This document shows positions 35,133-47,494 of a stretch of 64,000 nucleotides of DNA, piece by piece; within the stretch, counting starts at the first letter, position 1; every line of letters begins with the position of its first letter. Source of the DNA: Turbatrix aceti (lineage: Eukaryota; Nematoda; Chromadorea; Rhabditida; Panagrolaimidae); the NCBI GenBank assembly GCA_963969345.1, contig OZ017767.1:11352471-11416470 (forward strand). Direction: 5' to 3'. The notes under the pieces were generated by a model. The model did no database searches. It was not told the origin of the DNA and saw nothing but the letters and a program-made list of their open reading frames with translations. The translations under genes were made by a program, and so were the position numbers.

Positions 35133-37187
35133 GAAGCTAAGCTAAGCTCGACTCGTTGCTTCTACCCAGAGAAATATGCAAACGACAATACGGGATCGAT
35201 AATCCCGTCCTCCTCCTTCCTCACAACTTACCAAAATTAGAGAATGACGGCTAATAAAGATGTTCGTTCGTCACAATGCAAGAGCAATCGACAAAACCAC
35301 CATTATTTGGTTTGTCGCGCAACGACGACAACGAACTTCTGCGTCTCACTGACTGACCCACGCAATGCACAAGTCAGTGACACGATTTTTGTTTGCAAAA
35401 AAATTAACTGACGCGTGGCGTCTGGGATGCGCGGAAATCGGTAAATTCTACTGTCTGGGTGATATCAGTTGGATAGAGGTTAAATTTAGCGATATCGGTG
35501 ATTAGTTAATAAATTCATGCCACCGGTTGTTGAAGACAGAATCGGATTTTTATTTATCTTTGCAGATGACGCGAGATGGATTTGTTGGCGTTTTGTGAGA
35601 TTTATGGTTTTCAGGGTTCTCGAGTGGAATTTTTTGAGCGCGCAAAAAATTAGTTTGAATGATCGCTTGCTCCCGCTCCTTATTTTTTCTGTCTTTATCT
35701 GCTCTCTCCCCAAGGTCTGTTAAATGTAAATTTACAGAGTCTGCACATTTTACACACGGTTTACAGACTCTGCACATTTAACCGACCGTTTACAGGCTCT
35801 GTACATATTAAAACGGGAGTTATGTAAAATGTACAGAGTAAAAAGCTTAACTGTTAAATGTACAGATATACAGATAATCTAATCCACAGATAAGGATAAT
35901 CAAGGAAACATGCCCTTAAAATGAGAATTCGTGTTTTTTGTTTTGTTACCCTCTGTTTTCAAACCGTCGTTGAAACTATAAATTGCAATTCAAAAAATGA
36001 TAATCGTTCATTCCTGTCGATATGTGCATAAAAGCTTATCGAGTTCGAAAACTGCTGAATTCGAGGACATTTTAAATAAAAAATCACAACTCGATCAATA
36101 ATTGAGTTTTGTTTTCAAAAATTTTGGTACATGATAAGTAAAATGTGTACTTTCAAATGGCACGTATGATTTTTTTGATTTCGTCAAAATTATCAAAATT
36201 GAAGGAGGTGTGGTAGAAAAATCACTGCATGCGAATAAAACGAGCTGGAAACAAAATTAAAAGCAATTCTGAAGCCCAACAAAATTCACTAACTTATTTT
36301 TTACAAAAAAGTATACCATGTCAACTTAGAAATGTCGAAAAAAACGGTTCCAAAAAAATTTTCTAAGAAAATTTAGGTTTTCGGAAGTTTTTAGAACTTT
36401 GATCAAAAAACTGAGTACGCCATTGGATTCTGCGTTCATTTCTACCCCAGGTTATATCTATTCGTAAAAATCCGGTATAAATGCGCCCCATGCCGATTTT
36501 TTTGCCAAACCCTACTTTGAAAAATTTTGGAGTTCGTTCATCAAAAAAAGTGGGGTTCAGAAGAAAATTTGCACTGGCGCGCGGAAAAAAGATAAAATCC
36601 TGAAACAATCACTCCAGATGTAAAAGATACTGTAGAATGCGATGCTGATTTTAGTTTTTGGATTACGCTTCGAAAAAGTTCCGAAAACGTTCCGATTATC
36701 AGAATGTTGTCGGAAATTTCAATTTTACGGTAACTTTGAAGTAATAATGACAGAATTTCATATTTTTACCAGATAGAGAATTTAGTTGTGCTTTGAAATC
36801 ACTTTGAACTGGGTATTTAGCTTTATTTTCGGGCGAGTAATGATTGTTCTAGTACACCTCCTTGAATTTTGTCAAAAATAAAAATTTTGTAAAACGCGAG
36901 TAGGACTATTTGAAAGACAATAATCGATTCTATTTTGTCAACATTGAAAACATAAAAATATATATTCAAAAACCAATGTTTTGGAATTTTCAAATTAATT
37001 TCGTCAAATTAATTTTACGACTTGCGCATTCTGCGACTTTTCGATTGTTGAGGAGTCTCAACGCGAATGTTACTTCGCTGCGCTCGGGTTGATCAGTCGA
37101 ACTTTGTTTTTTTTCTATGTTCTTTTTTTTCTCGGGCGTGTTCTAATTGATGTTTTTTGGCGTTAATTTATTTGTTTTTTGTTTCAG
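35133..37187. other. Upstream of GGT, no gene supported
   Basis: Contains the GGT promoter side and, at 35.71-35.88 kb, a cluster of TTTACAG(A/G)(C/G)TCTG units. Further right it is AT-rich with no convincing exon. Confidence 0.45.
35710..35880. repeat. Cluster of TTTACAGAGTCTGCACATTT-type short repeats (copy 1)
   Basis: At least five degenerate units (TTTACAGAGTCTGCACATTT, TTTACAGACTCTGCACATTT, TTTACAGGCTCTGTACAT, and inverted ATGTACAGAGT, AAATGTACAGATATACAG). A related cluster lies at 38.69-38.85 kb. The units are quasi-palindromic. Confidence 0.55.
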
Positions 37188-38334
37188 ATTCCTCCGGCGA
37201 CGTCCTCCAAGCGATTGCAATTCATGGGCAACTTTCTCAATGCTAACATCGATGTTATGATGCTACCAATGTAAGTTTTTTAACTTTTCAAAGTTTTGGG
37301 GTATAAAGACGATTTTTTTGATAACCAACCAAGTTTCACTCGGTTTTTGACCTTTTTTGCGGTTGTGTGATAAGTACTTGCGATTTGTTAGGTAGGATTG
37401 CGCAGCGACAGATGGGGGCCAAGATCGGTTTCACAATCGCAGAAAAGGGAAAAAAATTGGTTGAAAGGCAGTTGGCATGAAATTGAGGGCATACTAATTT
37501 TTGGGCTTCGTTATTGTTTTCACCCAAAGTTTCAGATGACGTCAAAATCTGGTTCTCTCCGAATTTAATGCAAGTTTGAAGAAAAACTTAGAAACCCAAC
37601 TAAATCTTCTGTTTTTAGGTAAACCGACTGCAATGAAGGGGACCTCGAAATCAACGTGCTTGGCAGTAAGTTTTTTAGCCGTGATTTATTTATTTTGCAA
37701 AAAAACGGGATGAGAATCATGTTTTCAGATTTCTGTGAGTTTGTTTTGGCAAAATGGGTGAATGTGGTTTTTTTGTAAATAAATTACTATCTTTTTGGAG
37801 GTGACGGGTTTACAAACCCTTGAATATCTATGAATTTGGCTTTTTTATTGTTATTTTGTAGTTGTCATTTGATGTTATTAAACTTTTGTGAGAAAAATGG
37901 TGAAATGGGTTGCCAAAACCCTTCTATACCTACTTTGTAGTTTTGTCCGAAGCGCGCTTGTCGTCTAATTTTTGTCGCTTTTAGGTATTATTGCCGTAAG
38001 TTTTGTTTTGTTGTTACAAAAAAATAGAAAAAAAAATAAGCTGTAACTAAGTTTCAGGACAATTCGGTATGTTTCGGGGCAATTAAAATTTCGAAAAAAA
38101 TATAAAAACGAAAATTTTAATAATGTGTTTCAGATGTTTTAGGATTTTGTGAGTTTTTTTTGAAAAAAAATACGGGCTGGGTATTTATTTAGATTGCAAT
38201 ATAAAAAATAATAACGTATTTTTTCAATTACAGACTCCTACGACGCGATATCGTCTCAGACGAGCAACCCATCTGCCATCGACAACTCCCTTGACGGGCG
38301 ATCAACTCGCGCATCAGTGAAATTCATCTATCAG
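37188..38334 (+). CDS. Exons of an unrecognised protein-coding gene (incomplete model)
   Basis: Three segments have strong splice sites: A 37188-37270 (TTTGTTTCAG before, GTAAGT after), B 37619-37665 (TTTTTAG before, GTAAGT after) and C 38234-38334 (AATTACAG before, GTCGGT after). A reads IPPATSSKRLQF then MGNFLNANIDVMMLPM. B and C share a frame: TDCNEGDLEINVLG then SYDAISSQTSNPSAIDNSLD and GRSTRASVKFIYQ. Lengths 83+47+101 keep one frame throughout, but B would begin with a TAA at the A/B junction. So either A and B are not joined directly, or the gene is damaged or alternatively terminated. MGNFLN could be a myristoylated start. Downstream exons not found. Confidence 0.35.
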
Positions 38335-38689
38335 GTCGGTTCAAAAATTGGGGTTGGATGGTTTTCATGGCATCCACAGTTTTCGCTGTATAATGGTAGC
38401 CAATGATTGCACCACTCAGCTCCAAACGGGAAAAATTTATTTCGAAAATTAAACCAGCAAAAGTTATTCACGGCATCCACAGTACTACGCTGTTGAAATG
38501 GTAGCCTCTTTTACTTTTGTTAACTTTAATTTCAAACGGGAAAAATAATCGGGAGCTTTTTGCACGTTGCGGCGCACTATTACAAGTGCAAAACGTCAAA
38601 AAAGTGTTTTTTTGTGGTATTTGTAGTTATTTTCAGAAATACTGTTTTGAGCGAAAAAATTGGTATACCTATAGGTAAATCACTTCTTA

Positions 38690-38860
38690 AATGTACATTT
38701 AAGCGTGATTTACAGATGAAATACGGACAAAATACAGAGTCTGTGCAGATCATTTCCAGAGTCTGCACAGATAAGACCCGTTAAATTAAATGGTCCGTAT
38801 TTTTGTCTGTATTTTTAAATGTACAGACGCTGTAAACCCATTTACAGATTACCTTGGGTC
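38690..38860. repeat. TTTACAG/GTCTGCACA short repeats (copy 2)
   Basis: Contains AAATGTACATTTAAGC, TACAGAGTCTGTGCAGAT, CCAGAGTCTGCACAGAT and AAATGTACAGACGCTGTAAA, the same motif family as at 35.71-35.88 kb. A GGAGCGG-rich patch follows at 38.86-38.92 kb. Confidence 0.5.
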
Positions 38861-39008
38861 CGCTCCCGCTCAGGAGCGGAGCGAAGAACAGACCGATTTC
38901 AGGAGCGGTCGAAAACCCTGGTTTTTATTGACAAAAAACCGTAACGCTGATTTTTTAACAGCAGTTGTTTTCTTTTTTTGCTATTTTTTGATTTTTTTAA
39001 AACAAAAC

Positions 39009-40226
39009 TTACTCAGCACTCGTAGTCTTCTTGCCATATTTGTCTTGGTATTCTGAAAATGTTGATTTTTATATTTATTTCTTGTCGCATCATTTTATTT
39101 TGTTTAATGTTCAACGAACCAAAACCTGTAACCTTACCTGGATGGCCCGATTCTCCTGTTTGTGTGTTGTTGAAGTCGACGATCCTGGCCATTGTCAAGG
39201 AACAACTAAAATTTAATGTGATGGGATTAATTTTAAATGTTTTTCTTAGCACGGATGTCAAAAACATCAGAAACGCGTCGGCAGTGTATTTTTTTATTTT
39301 GTTCACGCAACTTATATACGCACACAGAAATAAAGGCGGCCAGGTAATCTTATCGGTGAGTTAATGAATTAACTTTTTTTTACAATTCGCAAACTTCCGG
39401 CTTACAAATGGGATGACGGATTTATTAGACAACGCGTTAACGAGCGAAGGGTCCAATCCCGACGTCAAATGTTAAAACTCATATTTTATTGTTTTGAAGG
39501 GGTGTAAACAGAGTACCCTCAAATTATGATGTTTGCCAGTGAGATCATCATTATTGAAGCGGACCGGAAGGGGGGTAGGTTGTCAAGGTAGATTAAGGGG
39601 AGGGGTTAATATGGTCATTATTTGTGGACAATTTATTTTTGGACGTGAAATTTTTGAAAAAAAATTTTGATTTGAAAATGTGTTCGAAATGGAAAAAATG
39701 TTCTTGGTCATTTTTTGTACAGAATTTAGTTTTTTTTTTATCTTTGGTTAAAAACTTGGCACACCTGTAATTTTTTTTGGCCTCGATTGTGCATAGATCG
39801 ACCCTAAAACCACGGTTCGCACGCAACACTACAATTTTTGCTCCCACCCAGGGAATTCGAAATATAAATACCTCGCTATTAGCACACATGGCCCCAGAAT
39901 AATGTATGTATATATTTATACGTGTTACGCGATTGCACGCGTCACCGATAAGTCAATGAACCAGAAGGACTCCATCGCTGTGGATCCATCGTAAAAAAAC
40001 AGGTTTTTCGATCAACTTTCACTCACTCACGGATGTCTTCTTCTTCCCCACGTATCTTCTGGGCAAACATAACCTCTGGCCTGTCTGGCATGATCTTCCA
40101 GCCTGATGGGTGGTTAATCCAAATTACCCCTGCGTTGTAGCTTTCTACAAACGCGTGAAAAAAATATAGAAGAGGTGCAAGTTTTGGGAAACCAGTCTGC
40201 CCTGCCCAGGCCAGTTTTAATTGCAT
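39009..40226 (-). CDS. Unrecognised small gene, three candidate exons
   Basis: Segments 40226-40027, 39205-39138 and 39052-39009 have GT/AG borders (GTGAGT, GTAAGG; AATTTTAG, TTTTCAG) and matching phases (2 then 1), giving a continuous 103-aa frame. It includes FVESYNAGVIWINHPSGWK, IMPDRPEVMFAQKIRGEEED, MARIVDFNNTQTGESGHP and EYQDKYGKKTTSAE before TAA. An in-frame TGA lies just before the ATG. The last segment also has a GA|GTAAGT donor at 39013, so it may continue to an exon that I did not find. I do not recognise the protein. Support is only splice logic and coding-like composition. Confidence 0.35.
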
Positions 40227-43200
40227 TCAGCAAAAATAACACCTGATCGACAAAAAAAAGAACGTAACTGTTTTTAAAAAAATGCTGAGAAACGAACGGT
40301 ATGTGAAAAGTTTGGTGATGATTTTTCATCAAAATGCGATTTTTATTGAACTGTTTTACGAAAAAACGTGACGAAGAAAAATTAAACTTTTTAAAACCTA
40401 AAAAATCAGTACGTCAGAGTGATTTTAATTTTTGTACTGTCAAGCACCGATTTTTTAAAATCAAACAAACAGGTAAAATTATAAATATTCAAACCAAACA
40501 GGTGTATGTTGATGATGTGGATGTGGCGCATCACCAACACCACACGCGTGATTGTGGTGTTTACGTTTGTTCGGTCGGTAGGAGCAGATATACCCGGGTT
40601 TTTTTCCCAATTTTGGAAATGGGTGGAGAAAAGAGGCATCAGCATTAACCCTCACGACCGTCGCTCAGTGCATGGAAACGTGCTGCAGGTAAAAACAATA
40701 AACACCTGGAAATCAGTCAGAGAAGCGTAAAGGAATGCACAAATCTCATCAGTTGGTTTGTATTTTTTTGTTTCTGGTTTAGGAGCGGCAAAAAAAGAGC
40801 AAGGGTCGTAGAGATAAATTGATAAATTTTTTAGGAACCTAGACAACCTTCAATTTTTTTTCTGTTTTGCAAAAAAAAATATTCTGAGTCTAAAAAATTT
40901 AAATAGACGATTTCGTCGCTCTCGTAAAAAAATATTTCAACCCCAAAAATTTTGAGAATACAATAACACATCACAGGTCCCCCAAAAAACGTCTAATAAA
41001 GAACGAAATGTGAAATAACCTTGCATTTGCCGACTTTTATGCGTTCCGTTCACTGATTTTGTTTGTACAAAAATCAAGTTTTATAAGAGGAAAAAGATTG
41101 TTTATCATGACCCCAGTCCGCCGAATACCGAACGCATAATACAAAAATTATTGGTAGAAAATAAAGTAATTTTTAACGGACCTGTTTGAACTCTCAAAAA
41201 ATACCGAAAACTCATTCAAATTGACAACTTATGAATAAAATCTGCTTTTTTTTGTCACTCATCCAAAAACACGTCAGACGTAGTAAAATACGGAGGATTA
41301 ATTGGGTAGAAGAATAAAATATTACCGCTTTTATTACCCATACTTAACCTTTGCAGTCATGCGTTTTTTTTGATCCCAGTCCAGGACATCAGGCAACACT
41401 GAAATTCCGGATTAAAATCATAAAAAAACAATAAATGATGTGCGTGAGCTTGGAACGGCCTATTGTTTGATTTTATTCGGGACTAAAATCAATTTTTTAT
41501 TTGTTCGATAACTGACAACGACATGGCTTATCCAGTCGTTTCAAAGGACATTTATCACCCGAGTCTCGTGGAGATTAGTTACGATATTGTCCATACAGTC
41601 CTGGATTAGAAGGGTTAATCGAGGCTGTCATTAAATTTTATAACTTTTGTCTCCTGTCTGTCAAAGAGGGCTGATAGGGATATAAAATAGTTAGAAAGAG
41701 GATTTTGTTGGGTTTTGGATTTGTTTTGAGGGAAAAACAACTTTTTAAGAAAATTGGGAAGAATCAGGCATCAACAATTAAAAAAAACGGAATTTTTTTT
41801 GTATTATATATAATTTTTTGACCAGGAAGAATTTTTTTGTTGCTCCTTCAAAGAAGCAATAACAAAAATATTTTTTGCACGTTGCGCGCACACTGCCGAC
41901 TCCGTAGGCCCCCGCTTAGGCAAAACGCACCAAAAAACATGTCAATTTCTTCCTTTTTGATTTCTTTTGACTGCAAGACACATTTTCTTTTTATTCGGGT
42001 AAGGCAATTTTTCATGTGCCATACCATTCCCACAAAAAAAGAGGAAGAAAGAAAATTGAGGAAAATTCAGGTGTGCCTACGTTCTTTTTTCTTTCTTTTT
42101 TTTTGCAAGTCATTCAAGAAAAAGCCGTGCCATGCCGTCTGCGGCGGGGGCACATCCGGTACCACACAGTTTTTGTTTTAGTAAAAAAAAAGAAAGGACA
42201 ATCACCATTACTCTCGTTTTTGTCTTTGTCGTCAGAGATTTGAAGACAGACGAGGGAATGTTTAGTACATATTTACGAGACTACACTTACTATACTGTGT
42301 GTTTGTACCTATACCTGAATGTTGTTATTGAAGAAAGAAAGGTCTGATTTAATAGCAACTTCAACAATCAAAAGCACGCGCATTGGAATTTCTTGGAGAA
42401 GAGGGTAAAGACTCTTAAAGGCCCAGAAGAATGGGAAAAAGGCACTTACAGCAGGGAGAAAGGGAATGGTAGACGATGATACCTTGCATTATCCATAAAT
42501 TGTTTTTCTCACCCGAGATGAGCGCTTCTTAACGTGAATGGAAAAAGTACATGAACCTAACTCGTCAGGGTAAATATTTTTTACATGAAACAGTTTTTAA
42601 AAATGTGACAATTTTTATTTTGTATTTAAAATCGCTTTTTTAACCAGTTTTTGATTTTGTTAAATAAAATCAAAAAATCTGAAACAACGTACACAAAGAC
42701 AAATTATGACGAAACTACAACGACAAGACGTATAATCGTTTTAAAAATATACTTTCGCTTCGTTGATCACAGGAAAAAAATTATTTACGTTGTCTGTTGA
42801 CGCCTGGCGCCAAGGCACGAAATTTCACTCAACATTGACTTTTCCTGCCCCCCCCCCTCCTTTTTTTTCTACCCCAACTAAAACTGCGGTCTAGGGTGAC
42901 ACTGTAAGTGTAAAAAGTGTTTCTCGTCGGCAGTGATTACTAATTTTGTATCTCTGAAGCAGAATGAAAGCAGAAGGGTGCAAAAACGTGTGTTTTTAAT
43001 CGAAAAAAACAACAACGTGAAACAAAAGTTTTGATGAATGGCGTCTGATTAAGGGGTATTCATGTTTTCTTCCATTCTACAAAAAAAGAAATACAAAAGT
43101 AGAAAAAAGTAGTTTTTGCACCTACTTCGTACCAAAAGCAGAGTAGTGACGTACTAAGTACCTTTTTTGCACTTAGATTTGAAATATACGGTATTCGATT

Positions 43201-45149
43201 TGTGTAGCACAAAGTTATACTAAATATAATAATGAACTGACATTTCTAAAAATTTAAAAAGGGGTTTTCTGTATTTTTTTGAAGTATCAAACAGGTACGA
43301 CAAAAAATTACTGTTATTACTGATGAATCCGACAAACATTTTTTGTATGTATAAAAACCTGATTCAGTAAAAGTGGAAAAAAATTTTTTTTACAAAAACC
43401 TAAATTTTCAATATTTTTGTTCATTTTTTTCCGGAAGGAAAAAAAGAACGTCACTGAAGCTTGAAGTCTCCATTTTTGTCAGGTTCATTGAGTCGACAAG
43501 CCAAAAAGGTGCGCTTGTCAACGTAAGAGATTTTAGTTAACGTGGGAGAATAAAAAAGAGCAAAGGTGGCCCCTGCTTTTAAAAAAGTTTACAGAAATAA
43601 GCGTTTTTCAAGATTCGAATAAAAAAGGTAACAAAAATTGAAAATGCTGTGGCAAAAAAGTTTATCCATTCCAGAAACATATCCAAAAACGACAATTGTA
43701 TTTTTTTACATAATTACATTTTTTACGTGACTTTTTCCTCCCCCAAATCAACCACAGATCAAAGATTTAAAAAATTTGACAGCATTCAAAAAAGTGGACT
43801 TTTAAACACAAAATTGCTACAAAATGTAGAACAGTCATTTGTCAGTCCTCTGTGCTCGCTTGCCTACAATACAATGAAATCAGGTCCATTTCCGTTTTTT
43901 GCGTCCGTCATCATCACCTGGGATAGTTAAAACCCCCAAAAACAGAGAGGCAATTATGACAAGTTTATCCCCGTGTCGAGCGAATGAGGCACGTGAAAGG
44001 ACAAAGAACTGGGAGACGGACCTATTATGATCCATTGACTCACACGTGTGCTCCACGTATGGATTCTGGGCGCTTAAAAGCAGGTAGCTGACACACGCTA
44101 GGTGTGAGTGCGCCATGTAAGTAAAAAAGTACTCTTCAATCGGATCGGATTACATCGCTTCGTGATCTCATACGTAACAACTATGGACTACCGGGAAGCT
44201 TTTTTTGGGGCATCGGGGGATAATGACGTGTGAAGGGGGATGGATGCGCGACCGAAGGTTATACATGGATTCATTGTGAGAGACATAATTTGACAAAAAT
44301 TGTTACAATTGATAAATGGAACTTTTTTTATTTTTTGAAGTGTCAAAATGTGAAAAAGTCAAAGGAATTCAAAATGCGTAAACTTTTGTAAAAGTAACAC
44401 ACATTTTTAATTTTTAACTTTTATATAAATTTTTGAAACAATGGGATCTTCGACGTCTTCAACGGTACCTTTGACGTCTGCAACGGGACCTTCGAAGGCC
44501 ACTGAAAATCCTTAGCAAATAAAGTTTTGTATTTTTTTGAAAGCTACAAAATTAGCACGCTGTAAAACAGATACGCGTTGTCCGAACAATACTCGATGTT
44601 TTACAGAAATCCGATTAATAAAAAGTTTTTTATATCCGCAGAATTTTTTTACCCCAAAATCAGTTTTTTTCTGTGTTTTTTTTCTAACCTTGAAAAATCC
44701 ATCCAAAAAATATTCACTTCATTGTGAAAATTTTCCCAAATTACGTCCCCATTAGGCTTTTTTAAACTAATCGAGACAGACAGGTAACTTCCGTTAAAAT
44801 AAAAATGCAAAAAAAGAAATCAAAGTCAAGGATATATTTGGGGGCGGACTGTGGCCTTTACTCAGTGACAGATTAGGTCAATGCTGTTGTTCTTCTTTTT
44901 TTATCACTGCGGAAAATTGACAATTGCAGTGGGAAAGTGATTTCTAGTATACTAACCGGTTCAGGTCGCTGTAATAGTTTTTACGGAACGTGACGTCGCA
45001 GACGACGAAAAAAATGAACATTGATCAAAGAATGTTAACGGAAATCAAATTCTGCAGTTTTGCAACAAAAAATTATTTTACGATTTTCAACGACATTTGA
45101 TCAGTTTGTATGCCTGTATTATTTTTTTAAGTAATCATGAAATTACGAT
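40227..45149. other. 4.9 kb without a supported gene
   Basis: AT-rich DNA with poly-A and poly-T runs. Open frames are short and low-complexity. Only a short 21-bp minisatellite stretch at 44.44-44.51 kb stands out. Confidence 0.5.
44440..44510 (+). repeat. 21-bp minisatellite, locus 1
   Basis: About three degenerate units of TTCGACGTCTTCAACGGGACC. The same family and orientation recurs at 61.35, 62.34 and 63.06-63.18 kb. Confidence 0.65.
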
Positions 45150-46550
45150 AAGGGTTTCGGGGCCGGCTGTTTGCGCGGAGTATTTTTCAGCGTAACGAAA
45201 AACTCAGCGTAGTGCAAAACTCAGCGAAGAAAAACACAGCGAAGGAAAATTCAGCGGAGCAACTCTCAGCGGGCCCAAACTAAGCGCAACTGTACTTTTC
45301 AGCGGAGTGATAATTCAGCGGAGTTAGCAATTCAGCGGACTAGTGATCAACAGGAAGGGCGCGCGTGCGCACTGAGCGGTCTCAAAGCGATAATTTTGGT
45401 ATTTTTGATTTTTGATAATAATTTTCGTTGCGGGAACACCAAAAATTTGTTTTTTTGACTTTTTAGGCTGTTTGCATCCCTTTTTGGTCGTGTTTTCTCG
45501 TTTTTCGATCTTTTTTACCGTTTTTTTCGCTTTTTGTTGCTTTCTTCGGTGTTTAGTGATTAATAGGAAGGTTCAAACAATGAACTGCACCTGCTTTGTG
45601 CTTTTTGGACATTGTACACGTATATCGAATCAACTAAAAACACAATAAAATCCTGACTTGGTTTAAACTGGATGCATCCTTTATCCCAAAATTCCAAAAT
45701 GCTTGTTTCCGAAGTTTATCTTCGAAACGCGATGGCAAACGATAGCTAATCACACCAGGAATCTGCCGGAAGCAAAACATAAGCTCAATCTGTGACTAGG
45801 GGTTGGATAAAGTCTATATCCGCGCTTTATCCCAAAATTCCAAAATGTCTGTATCCGGAGTTTACCTTCGAAACGCGATGGCAAATGATAGCTGTTCACA
45901 CCAGTAATCTGCTTAATACAAAACAAAGATCATATCTGTGACCGTAGATCGGATATTGCCTTTATCCGTGCTTTATCCCAAAATTCCAAAATGCTTGTTT
46001 CCGAAGTTTATCTTCGAAACGCGACGGCAAACGATAATCACACCAGGAATCTGCCGGAAGCAAAACATAAGCTCAATCTGTGACCAGGGGTTGGATAAAG
46101 CCTATATCCGCGCTTTATCCCAAAATTCCAAAATGCCTGTATCCGGAGTTTATCTTCGAAACGCGATGGCAAATGATAGCTGTTCACACCAGTAATCTGC
46201 TTAATACAAAACAAAGATCATATCTGTGACCGTAGATCGGATATTGCCTTTATCCGTGCTTTATCCCAAAATTCCAAAATGCTTGTTTCCGAAGTTTATC
46301 TTCGAAACGCGACGGCAAACGATAGCTAATCACACCAGGAATCTGCCGGAAGCAAAACATAAGCTCAATCTGTGACTAGGGGTTGGATAAAGTCTATATC
46401 CGCGCTTTATCCCAAAATTCCAAAATGCCTGTATCCGGAGTTTACCTTCGAAACGCGATGGCAAATGATAGCTGTTCACACCAGTAATCTGCCGGAAGCA
46501 AAACATAAGCTCAATCTCTGACCAGGGGTTGGATAAAGCCTAATCAGCTT
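45150..46550 (+). repeat. Left terminal inverted repeat with internal tandem array
   Basis: The outer ~180 bp carries repeated CAGCG motifs (for example TTCAGCGGAG). From 45676 to 46545 come about six ~150-bp units, each starting near TTTATCCCAAAATTCCAAAA and containing ATCTTCGAAACGCGA. Two unit types alternate: one ends CGGAAGCAAAACATAAGCTC, the other CTTAATACAAAACAAAGATC, a ~300-bp dimer. Confidence 0.85.
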
Positions 46551-46934
46551 ACAGTGTCCGTCAAAATAACGTGCACAACGTTTTTTAATTCTGATTACAA
46601 ACAACAAGGAATTTTGCGAAACGGGTTATGGCACAGGATATCATAGACACTAGGTAATATTATTCTCGCGGGATTTCTAGGTTGTTGCCATTAGCCGCGA
46701 TATACAGTGCCGAACGCTTCTTCAATTTTTTTAGCAAAATGCTGCAGGTTCGGAAAAAAATCAATTTATTTTTGCTGTAAAATACTGAGATAGCCGAGGA
46801 CCGTCAATGCAACTGAATCTGATCTAGACACGACTTGAGTAATCAAAAATCACCTAGTCGTTTGCATATTGCGCCATTTTTTGTGTTGTCAGTAGAAGTA
46901 CCGTGATTTTTGGATATTTTTAAGTCTAGATAAG
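46551..46934. other. Inner flank of the left inverted repeat
   Basis: Begins with TACAGTGTCCGTCAAAATAA, which looks like a single Tc1-type transposon end. I could not find the matching opposite end. Otherwise nothing recognised. Confidence 0.3.
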
Positions 46935-47440
46935 CTAAAACGTGCCAGCGGGGGCGGTCTTCAATCCAAAACCTTTTATTGAATCCAGCGGCATCCCTGC
47001 ACTATAAAGCTGGTGCCGGGACTGTGTGACCGATCTCCCAGGGAGTCCCTGGCAGGGACTGGCGAGCGAGCCACTCGCGCGAGGCAGAGAACGTGTGCGG
47101 CCACGAGAGAAGCTTGCGCCGGCAAGACAGGCAGATCGGCAGCGACTGATGACGTCATGACGCCGAGTCATCATTCTGGTCAGCGGAGCTAGCGGCAAGC
47201 AGGTCGCGCATGTTGTGCGCCGGTCCCGGGTGAGACGCGTCGAATCGTCATCATCATCGAGCTTGTCAACAGAGATTACCTACTGTTGTACGATTGTTAC
47301 TACGGATAAATTGAAGTCTACGAAGTATTGTGTGCCTACGAGGAATTGGTAGCAAGCTGGGAACCCTCCACGCTTGCAAAAGCATACCTTACAAAAAACA
47401 TTACCAAAAGCTCAGGAGGCAAAAACTCAAACTTGAGGTA
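46935..47440 (-). mobile_element. Possible LTR of the Env-bearing retroelement
   Basis: On the minus strand: a TATA-like CTTTATAGTGCAG, then ATTCAATAAAAGG about 25 bases later, in a GC-richer block directly downstream of the Env-like remnant. This is what a 3' LTR would look like, but no second copy or clean TG..CA ends were identified. Confidence 0.25.
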
Positions 47441-47494
47441 AAAATACCATTGTTTTTAAATCTCCCGGGAGAATTGGGAGATTCTCCCGCATCG

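Noticed and set aside
46551..46640. Tc1-like terminal sequence CAGTGTCCGTCAAAATAA
   Set aside because: Only one end was found; no matching inverted end or second TA, so no element could be delimited.
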